NCBI RefSeq assembly: GCF_023218075.1
Contig: NZ_JALPTB010000067.1
Location: 1 to 35,187, forward strand
Reading direction: 5' to 3'
Length of the DNA: 35,187 bases
DNA from: Rhodococcus sp. HM1
Lineage (GTDB): Bacteria > Actinomycetota > Actinomycetes > Mycobacteriales > Mycobacteriaceae
The first letter of the stretch is position 1, and each line of letters opens with the position of its first letter. The position numbers were made by a program, and so were the translations under genes. Under the pieces are notes generated by a model. The model did not search any database. It saw nothing but the letters and a program-made list of their open reading frames with translations, and was not told where the DNA came from. Below, in pieces: positions 29,399-35,187 of the stretch.

Positions 29399-31003
29399 TC
29401 ACATCCGGAAGACGCCGTAGGAGACCGGCTCGAGCGGCGCGTTCGCGCACGCCGACAGGGCCAGGCCGAGAACTTCTCTGGTATCGAGGGGGTCGATGAT
29501 GCCGTCGTCCCACAACCTCGCAGTCGAGTAGTAGGGATTGCCCTGCGCCTCGTACTGCTCGCGGATCGGCGCCTTGAACGCCTCCTCGTCCTCCGGCGAC
29601 CACGGCTTGCCCGACGCGTCGAGCTGCTCGGAACGGACGGTCGCGAGGACGGATGCAGCCTGTTCACCACCCATCACCGAGATCCGGGCGTTGGGCCACA
29701 TCCACAGGAACCGCGGCGAGTACGCCCGGCCGCACATCGAATAGTTGCCCGCACCGTAGGACCCGCCGACCACGACGGTCAGCTTCGGCACCCGTGCGCA
29801 CGCGACGGCCGTGACCATCTTCGCGCCGTGCTTGGCGATGCCCCCGGCCTCGTAGTCGCGGCCGACCATGAAGCCGGAGATGTTCTGCAGGAACACCAGC
29901 GGAATCGACCGCTTGTCGCACAGCTCGATGAAATGAGCTCCCTTGAGGGCGGATTCCCCGAACAGCACGCCGTTGTTCGCGACGATCCCCACGGGGTGGC
30001 CGTGGATCCGCGCGAAACCGGTGACCAGAGTCTTGCCGTATTCGGCCTTGAACTCCTTGAAGCTGGAGCCCGGCCCCGTCGGATCACCGTCGACGACCCG
30101 CTCGATGACCTCCCGCACGTCGTACGGGGTCCGGGAATCGGTCGGCACCACGTCGTACAGATCGGACGGGTCGGTGGCCGGCGCGAACGTCGGCGCCACA
30201 TCCCACGGGCGCGGGGTGCGCGGACCGAACGTGGAGACGATCTCGCGGACCTTGTTCAGCGCGTCGCGGTCGTCCTCGGCCAGGTGGTCGGTGACACCGG
30301 AAACCTTCGAATGCAGGTCGCCGCCGCCGAGCTCCTCCGCAGTGACCACCTCGCCGGTCGCGGCCTTCACCAGCGGCGGCCCACCCAGGAAGATGGTGCC
30401 CTGGTTCCGGACGATGACGGCCTCGTCGCTCATCGCCGGCACGTACGCGCCACCGGCGGTGCAGGAACCGAGGACCGCGGCGATCTGCGGAATCCCCTTG
30501 GCGCTCATCGTCGCCTGGTTGTAGAAGATGCGGCCGAAGTGCTCGCGGTCCGGGAACACCTCGTCCTGCCGGGGCAGGAACGCGCCACCGGAGTCGACGA
30601 GGTAGAGGCACGGCAGGTTGTTCTGCAGCGCGATCTCCTGCGCCCGCAGGTGCTTCTTGACGGTGATCGGGTAGTAGGTGCCGCCCTTGACCGTCGCGTC
30701 GTTGGCGACGATCACGCACTCGCGTCCCGAGACCCGGCCGATGCCGGCGATCATGCCCGCGCCGGGGCACTCGTCGTCGTACATGCCGTTCGCGGCGAGC
30801 GGCGCGATCTCGAGGAACGGGCTGCCCGGGTCGAGCAGAGCGTCGACGCGGTCGCGGGGCAGCAGCTTACCGCGGGAGACGTGGCGATCGCGGGACTTCT
30901 CGTTGCCACCGAGCGCGGCGGCCGCGAGGCGTTCCCGCAGCTCACCGACGAGCGCGAGGTGCTGGTCGCGGTGGGTGGGGAGAGTCGTTCGAGGGGTTGT
31001 CAC
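29399..31003 (-). CDS. accD1: Acyl-CoA carboxylase carboxyltransferase beta subunit (probable 3-methylcrotonyl-CoA carboxylase)
   Basis: 534 residues, crotonase-fold carboxyltransferase that moves carboxyl from biotin on AccA1 to the acyl-CoA. Seen: [81 protein letters not shown] residues ([19 protein letters not shown]) and [19 protein letters not shown]. These are typical of methylcrotonyl-CoA carboxylase beta chains rather than of propionyl-CoA carboxylase. The start is GTG at 31003 with GAGGA about 7 nt upstream. It is the first gene of the operon, divergent from the tetR gene, with the two inverted repeats in between. Homologous to Rv2502c by order and motifs. Confidence 0.94.
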   Translation of the reverse strand: MTTPRTTLPTHRDQHLALVGELRERLAAAALGGNEKSRDRHVSRGKLLPRDRVDALLDPGSPFLEIAPLAANGMYDDECPGAGMIAGIGRVSGRECVIVANDATVKGGTYYPITVKKHLRAQEIALQNNLPCLYLVDSGGAFLPRQDEVFPDREHFGRIFYNQATMSAKGIPQIAAVLGSCTAGGAYVPAMSDEAVIVRNQGTIFLGGPPLVKAATGEVVTAEELGGGDLHSKVSGVTDHLAEDDRDALNKVREIVSTFGPRTPRPWDVAPTFAPATDPSDLYDVVPTDSRTPYDVREVIERVVDGDPTGPGSSFKEFKAEYGKTLVTGFARIHGHPVGIVANNGVLFGESALKGAHFIELCDKRSIPLVFLQNISGFMVGRDYEAGGIAKHGAKMVTAVACARVPKLTVVVGGSYGAGNYSMCGRAYSPRFLWMWPNARISVMGGEQAASVLATVRSEQLDASGKPWSPEDEEAFKAPIREQYEAQGNPYYSTARLWDDGIIDPLDTREVLGLALSACANAPLEPVSYGVFRM

Positions 31004-31023
31004 AGGCTCGTCCTCGTCACTGG

Positions 31024-31041
31024 AGTTAATCTTCGATAACT
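31024..31041. promoter_or_regulatory. Inverted repeat 1 between accD1 and tetR, candidate operator
   Basis: agttaatcttcgataact: AGTTA and TAACT are a perfect inverted pair 8 nt apart. It is an AT-rich island in very GC-rich DNA, 20 bp upstream of the accD1 GTG. Its position could block the accD1 promoter. It is likely bound by the divergent TetR protein, which is inference. Confidence 0.6.
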
Positions 31042-31049
31042 GAAAACGA

Positions 31050-31067
31050 GGTTAACTGTGATTAACT
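31050..31067. promoter_or_regulatory. Inverted repeat 2 between accD1 and tetR, candidate operator
   Basis: ggttaactgtgattaact: GGTTAA and TTAACT match in 5 of 6 positions across a 6-nt spacer. It starts 26 bp after repeat 1 and shares the GTTAA/TTAAC half-site. A pair of sites in a divergent promoter region is typical for autoregulated TetR repressors. Confidence 0.6.
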
Positions 31068-31105
31068 GAGTTGTCCAGACCACACACGAAACGGAAGGGG
31101 AAGCG

Positions 31106-31750
31106 ATGTCGGAGCCCGACGTGCAGGACGCCCCCGAGGCCCCCACGCTCCCACCCGAAGAGCGGCCCCTGACCCGGCGCAGCCAGGCGAAAGCGGATCG
31201 GCGGCGGCAGCTGTTGCAGGCCGCGGCGAGGCTCGTCGCCGAGCGCGGATTCGCCGGCGTGCGGCTCGAGGACCTCGGCGCCGCGGTCGGCATCAGCGGT
31301 CCCGCCGTCTACCGGCATTTCCCCAACAAGGACGCCTTGCTGGTCGAACTGCTCGTCGACATCAGCCGCCGGCTGCTCGCGGGCGGCACGGCCGTCGCCG
31401 CCGAGACCACCGACCCGGAGCGCACGCTCGTGCGGCTCGTCGACTTCCACCTCGACTTCGCGCTCGGGGAACCCGACCTCATCCGTGTCCAGGACCGCGA
31501 ACTGCAGTCGCTGCCCGACGACGCGCGCCGCGAAGTACGGCAGACGCAGCGCCGCTACGTCGAGATCTGGGTGGACGTGCTGCGGCGGATCGATCCGACG
31601 CTGCGCGAATCCGACGCGCGCACGATGGCGCACGCGACGTTCGGGCTCATCAACTCCACGCCCCACAGCGCGATCCCCTACTCCCCCACCGCGGCGCGCG
31701 TGGTGCTGCGGCGGATGGCGCTGGCCGCGCTGCGCTCCGGGGGCAGCTGA
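31106..31750 (+). CDS. TetR family transcriptional regulator (BkaR-like)
   Basis: 214 residues. After a polar N-terminal tail (1-28) there is a TetR helix-turn-helix at about 30-78: RRRQLLQAAARLVAERGF, VRLEDLGAAVGISGPAVYRH and FPNKDALLVELL. The rest is a helical ligand-binding domain. The start ATG is preceded by GGAAGGGG. It is transcribed away from accD1 over two inverted repeats, so it probably represses the accD1-citE operon and itself. In M. tuberculosis the TetR protein Rv2506 (BkaR) controls the equivalent branched-chain degradation genes; orthology is inferred from position and domain type. The inducer is probably a CoA intermediate of the pathway, which the sequence cannot show. Confidence 0.92.
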   Translation: MSEPDVQDAPEAPTLPPEERPLTRRSQAKADRRRQLLQAAARLVAERGFAGVRLEDLGAAVGISGPAVYRHFPNKDALLVELLVDISRRLLAGGTAVAAETTDPERTLVRLVDFHLDFALGEPDLIRVQDRELQSLPDDARREVRQTQRRYVEIWVDVLRRIDPTLRESDARTMAHATFGLINSTPHSAIPYSPTAARVVLRRMALAALRSGGS

Positions 31751-31771
31751 GCATCTGCGGACACGACGGAC

Positions 31772-31808
31772 GGGGCACGGAATTCGGGTAGTCGACTACT
31801 CGTGCCCC
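31772..31808 (+). terminator. Hairpin after tetR
   Basis: Outer arms GGGGCACG and CGTGCCCC (8 bp, perfect) enclose the perfect 12-bp palindrome GTAGTCGACTAC at 31788-31799; the left side has an extra 8 nt. It lies 22 bp after the tetR stop and about 90 bp before the patatin gene. It is most likely a terminator; the inner palindrome could also bind a regulator of the downstream gene. Confidence 0.5.
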
Positions 31809-31899
31809 GGAGCGACCTCGGAGGACACACTCGAATCGGCGCCGACCGATCGGCGGGACCGGCCGGCCCGGCAGATGTCCCGACGAAAGGGGTCGTTCC

Positions 31900-34800
31900 A
31901 TGTGCGCGCCACGATGGCTGTTCACAACGCTCGGACTCCCGAGCCGACAATCCGGCCGCAGCCGGCGCAACGGACGGGAATACCCGCCGGATCCCGAAGC
32001 CCTGCCACCTCCACCCTACGAAGCATCCTTCGCTCCCCAGGCACTTCCGGCCCCGGCGGATCAGCCATCGCGAGCAACGGCCACCTGTCACGACTCGTCC
32101 CAGACCTACGCTCGCCAACTCCGCATCGCCGTGGCGATGCGCGGCGGCGTGAGCTTGGCGGTCTGGATGGGCGGGGCCTGCCGAGAGCTGGTCCGACTGC
32201 GACAGGGTTCTCTCGGAATCCCGGACGAATTCGTGGACGGCGCCGCCGGCGCGAAGGTCTACAAAGCATTGCTGGAGGAATGCGGATACAGCGAGCCGGT
32301 CGAGATCGACGTCATCGCGGGCACCAGCGCCGGCGGGTTGAACGGTGTCCTGCTCGGGTGGCACCTCGCGCGCGGAGCCGGCTTCGGGGACGACGTCCGA
32401 GACATGTGGCTGCGGCTGGGCGACCTCGGCGACCTGGCCCGGCGGCCGCTGTGGAACGGGCACGAGTCGCTGCTGCGTGGCGACGACTACTTCTTCCCTC
32501 AGGTCCGGAAGGCGCTCGAACAGCTCGACAATGACGGCGTTCCGTGCGCACAGGCGAACCATCCCCTCCGGTTGCTCGTCACCGCCACACGGCTGCGGCC
32601 ACGTACCGACGCCGTGTTCCCCGGTGCCGGCCCCCGCCTCGGTGCCACCGAGTCGCGAGCGTTCTTCCGATTCCGCTACCAGGGTCGCTCCCGCGAGTTG
32701 CAGGGTTTCGACGACTTCGACGACGCCGAACAGATGGCGTACGTCGCGCGCACCACGTCGTCGTTCCCCGGCGCATTCGAACCCGCGACCGTGAACCCCC
32801 ACCCGAAGAAGTCCCTGACGCGAGAGACGGGCGCACCCAACGTCCACGGCGTCAGTTCCGAAACACGCTCCGATACAGGTAATCCCAACGACTCCGGCAT
32901 CGAGCTGATCGACGGCGGGGTGCTCGACAACGTTCCGCTGACCTGGGCGGTACGCGCGGTCGCGGGAATGCCCGCCGACCAGGCCGTCAACCGGTGGCTG
33001 CTCTACCTGCAACCGGATCCCGGTAACCATGTGGAGAATCCGCCGCAGACCCGCTCTGCCACGCGAATGCTGCGGTCGCTGTTCCAGACCTCACAGCTGA
33101 AGAACAACTCCGAATCCATCCTCGACGACGAGGAGAACCTCCGCCAGCTCGTCGCCGCGGAACGTCGCGAGCTGGCTGTCCTTCTCGGCATCGATCCCGA
33201 CCTCGATGCACCGGAGCGCGCCCCGAGCATCGAACAGATCGACGCCTATCGAGCGGCCGTGGGGTGCGCCGAAGTACGCAGGCTGCAGCGACTGGCGAGT
33301 GCGCCCCTCACAATCGTCGGCCTGGACCCCCTGCCGATCCCCGATACCGAACAGCCGCTGCTCGCGGCGTTCGCAGCCTACGACCAGTCCAAAGGTGGAC
33401 CCCTCGCCCCCGTCAGCGACGCGGACGCCAAGAAACTCGTCCTGCCGGACGAGAGAGTGAGCGAATCGAACGTCGGGCGCTGCGCACGCACCCCACTGGT
33501 CGCCGCGAGAGCAGTCACGCTGTTGCTGCATGCGCTGCGGCAAACCGAGACGGCGCGAAGGCAATTCGAGGCGACACGGCAGAACCCCTACCCGCGGGAC
33601 ACCGAGCGCTTCGACGAGCTGGACAAGCAATTCCGGGAACAGGACGAGCAATTCCGCGAACAGATGTCGGAACTGCGCAAGGAGATCTACACCTTGCGCT
33701 TCACCTGCGAAGTGACGGTGGCCCACCGCGACCGCGTCCTGCTCGACACCATCACCCGCGAACCCTGGCGCAAGCCCGACTCCCTGCTCGAAAAGGCGTC
33801 CAACAAACCGGATTTCGAGTATCCCGAAGCATTTCCCGACCGCGGTACGAAGCGATCGCACTGGCGCACGTGGACGCGGCACGCGGCGGCCGCCGCCGCG
33901 GGAGTGCCGCCGGCACCGCGGACACCCCCGGACGCGGTCACCTGGAAGGCCGATCCCTACGGAGCCCTGTGGGACGGAATCGTCGCGCAGACGGTATCCG
34001 TCGCTGATCTCGTCAACCGATTCCTTCCGCCCGGATCGGTCCGGACCGACCCTCTCCTCACGGTCCTGCGGCGCGCCACCGACACAGCGCGGGCCGACCA
34101 CACGCTGTGCCGCCTGGAGATCGTCACCGGCCCGTCGCGGCCGGATCCGCTGGGAGCCTCGGTCGCACCCAAGCTGGTGGTCGCATCCGCCGCAGAGCAG
34201 AGCCCGCTCGAGGATCGGATCTACGGCGAGAAACTGAAGGAGACCGAACGAATCTCCCGCAAGCTCAACGGAAACCAGATCGGAAACTTCGCCGCATTTC
34301 TCAGCGCGCGGTGGCGCCAGAACGACTGGTTGTGGGGGCGGATGGACAGCGCCCAGAGTCTGGTTCGCCTCGTCGCCACGCGGGACCGCACCGCGAACAT
34401 CGATGCCGAGACGCTGCGCGCACTGTTCTTCGCCGGTGCCCCCGAACGCGGCCCGTTCCGCGATCTGCTCAACCGCGAATGGGTGAACGGCATGTATGCC
34501 GACAACCCACCGGAGAAGGTCGTCGCCGCGATCACCACACGATTGCACTGGGACATCCTCGAGCACGAACTCGCACACCTCAGGAAGCTGCACGAGCGCA
34601 AGTCCGGAAAGGACCGGCCCCCGAGCTCGACCGGCCGCGAGTTGCGCACACCGGCCCGAACGGTGGCGGAGGACCCGAAGCCGGCGCTGAAACTCCTCGC
34701 GGACGTCGGCGAAGAATCGGTATCCGACCTCCTGCGCCGTCCGGATCTGCGCCGGACCCAGCTGCAACTGGCGCTGGTGGGTCTGGGTGCGCTGTTCCCT

Positions 34801-35187
34801 GCCGGCTGGAAGAGCAAACTCGGTTATGCCGCGACCAGTGTCACCGCGGGACCGCTCGCGATCCTGCCGCTGCTCCTGGCCATCCTCGCGCCGGGGGGAA
34901 TGCTGGTGTCGATGCTCGCGCTCGGGATGCTCACCGCGATGATGACCGGCCGAGCGATGTCCCTTGCACAGCTACCCGCACTGCTCGGCATGGTGCTCGT
35001 TCTGGTGTGTGCGACGCACAGATTCTGGAAATGGCGTCATTCCCGCTTCACGGTGGGGGTTGTCAACGGCGGCCGAAAACCAGGCCAGAAACGACGGATG
35101 AAAACCAGGCCACCCAACCACGATCGGATGGGTGATCTCGATGGAAGACTGGGCTCTGATCCGGCACCTGCATCACAGCGAGAAGTT
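31900..35187 (+). CDS. Patatin-like protein with DUF3376-type organisation, 3' end disrupted by an IS21 element
   Basis: The frame is open from ATG 31900 (AAAGGGG about 8 nt upstream) to the window end, 1096 codons. The patatin lipase core shows the glycine-rich oxyanion loop MRGGVSLAVWMGG (80-92), nucleophile Ser143 in GTSAGG, and the dyad Asp338 in IDGGVLDN. It is expected to hydrolyse an acyl ester in lipid. A coiled-coil-like stretch lies near 569-600 (QFREQDEQFREQ). Two or more membrane helices lie at about 985-1045 (LAILPLLLAILAPGG; LLGMVLVLVCATHRFWKW), so the protein is probably membrane-anchored. The N-terminal 70 residues are basic and proline-rich. Length and layout fit actinobacterial DUF3376 patatin proteins. 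Native sequence ends near residue 1054, where an IS21 end begins; residues after that are read-through into the insertion. The lost part is likely only a short tail. Confidence 0.88.
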   Translation, partial: MCAPRWLFTTLGLPSRQSGRSRRNGREYPPDPEALPPPPYEASFAPQALPAPADQPSRATATCHDSSQTYARQLRIAVAMRGGVSLAVWMGGACRELVRLRQGSLGIPDEFVDGAAGAKVYKALLEECGYSEPVEIDVIAGTSAGGLNGVLLGWHLARGAGFGDDVRDMWLRLGDLGDLARRPLWNGHESLLRGDDYFFPQVRKALEQLDNDGVPCAQANHPLRLLVTATRLRPRTDAVFPGAGPRLGATESRAFFRFRYQGRSRELQGFDDFDDAEQMAYVARTTSSFPGAFEPATVNPHPKKSLTRETGAPNVHGVSSETRSDTGNPNDSGIELIDGGVLDNVPLTWAVRAVAGMPADQAVNRWLLYLQPDPGNHVENPPQTRSATRMLRSLFQTSQLKNNSESILDDEENLRQLVAAERRELAVLLGIDPDLDAPERAPSIEQIDAYRAAVGCAEVRRLQRLASAPLTIVGLDPLPIPDTEQPLLAAFAAYDQSKGGPLAPVSDADAKKLVLPDERVSESNVGRCARTPLVAARAVTLLLHALRQTETARRQFEATRQNPYPRDTERFDELDKQFREQDEQFREQMSELRKEIYTLRFTCEVTVAHRDRVLLDTITREPWRKPDSLLEKASNKPDFEYPEAFPDRGTKRSHWRTWTRHAAAAAAGVPPAPRTPPDAVTWKADPYGALWDGIVAQTVSVADLVNRFLPPGSVRTDPLLTVLRRATDTARADHTLCRLEIVTGPSRPDPLGASVAPKLVVASAAEQSPLEDRIYGEKLKETERISRKLNGNQIGNFAAFLSARWRQNDWLWGRMDSAQSLVRLVATRDRTANIDAETLRALFFAGAPERGPFRDLLNREWVNGMYADNPPEKVVAAITTRLHWDILEHELAHLRKLHERKSGKDRPPSSTGRELRTPARTVAEDPKPALKLLADVGEESVSDLLRRPDLRRTQLQLALVGLGALFPAGWKSKLGYAATSVTAGPLAILPLLLAILAPGGMLVSMLALGMLTAMMTGRAMSLAQLPALLGMVLVLVCATHRFWKWRHSRFTVGVVNGGRKPGQKRRMKTRPPNHDRMGDLDGRLGSDPAPASQREV
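35075..35112 (+). repeat. Two 13-bp repeats at the IS21 left end
   Basis: GAAAACCAGGCCA at 35075-35087 and again at 35100-35112, spaced by 25 bp start to start. Such repeated terminal boxes are a hallmark of IS21-type elements. Confidence 0.85.
35141..35187 (+). CDS. istA: IstA transposase of IS21 family, first 15 codons only
   Basis: The frame reads MEDWALIRHLHHSEK and leaves the window. This matches the usual start of actinobacterial IS21 IstA proteins (DDE integrase with an N-terminal helix-turn-helix that directs strand transfer, with IstB as helper). The frame is shifted by one relative to the patatin gene. No strong Shine-Dalgarno is seen. Recognition rests on a very short peptide together with the terminal repeats. 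Confidence 0.72.
   Translation, partial: MEDWALIRHLHHSEK

Larger units (their letters stand above)
35061..35187 (+). mobile_element. Left end of an IS21-family insertion sequence
   Basis: The element seems to begin with TGTCAACGGC at 35061, a TG-start typical of IS21-family termini. It has a 13-bp sequence twice, 25 bp apart, as expected of the multiple terminal transposase-binding repeats of this family, followed by the start of an IstA frame. The rest, including the right end and any target duplication, lies outside the window. The exact first base is an estimate. Confidence 0.75.

Noticed and set aside
31485..32534. Plus-strand frame running from inside tetR into the patatin gene
   Set aside because: It is out of frame with both; the tetR frame and the patatin frame from 31900 carry the recognisable motifs.
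33091..34767. A 558-codon minus-strand frame and another at 31678-33030
   Set aside because: Both are antisense to the patatin-like gene, show low-complexity composition and no recognisable domain; the plus-strand frame has catalytic motifs and membrane helices.

Overview
The window looks like chromosomal DNA of a high-GC, mycolic-acid-type actinomycete, most likely Rhodococcus or a close relative. The reasons are the very high GC content, the C/G-ending codons, the gene order accD1-accA1-fadE19-maoC-citE beside a TetR gene (known from Mycobacterium tuberculosis Rv2498c-Rv2502c and Rv2506), a DUF3376-type patatin protein, and giant NRPS genes.

Layout. Positions 1-23749, all minus strand, hold two head-to-tail nonribosomal peptide synthetase genes. 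NRPS1 (23749 down to 6104, 5881 aa) reads C1-A1-T1-C2-A2-T2-C3-A3-T3-C4-A4-T4-C5-A5-T5-C6, then an 84-residue A-domain-like fragment. NRPS2 (6103 down past position 1, at least 2034 aa) begins with a matching fragment, then A6-T6-C7-A7-T7-C8, and leaves the window. Module 6 is therefore split between two proteins (C6 on one, A6-T6 on the other), and the two homologous A-domain fragments face each other at the break. Specificity codes read by eye give Ser (A1), unassigned (A2), Ser (A3), Thr (A4), unassigned (A5), Ser (A6), unassigned (A7). The first C domain resembles EntF/DhbF condensation domains, so an acyl or aryl group is probably supplied in trans. No epimerase or thioesterase domain is in view; the end of the line lies outside the window. 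A1-T1 and A3-T3 are encoded by a 1,714-bp duplication with two visible differences.

Positions 23750-24133 are a gene-free leader with hairpins. Position 24134-24493 encodes a small four-helix membrane protein. Positions 24716-31003 (minus strand) form a tightly packed catabolic operon: 3-methylcrotonyl-CoA carboxylase beta and alpha subunits, an acyl-CoA dehydrogenase, a MaoC-type hydratase and a CitE-type lyase. Together they fit leucine (and possibly itaconate) breakdown. A divergent TetR gene (31106-31750) sits across two AT-rich inverted repeats that probably serve as its operators. Position 31900 onward encodes a patatin-like DUF3376 protein whose extreme 3' end is invaded at about 35061 by an IS21-family element, with the first codons of its IstA transposase at 35141.

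The most unusual features are the paired truncated A-domain fragments at the NRPS1/NRPS2 junction, the near-perfect A-T cassette duplication with a Ser-to-Ala change in one copy's ATP-binding loop, the 18-bp tandem repeat at the end of accA1, and the IS21 insertion in the patatin gene.
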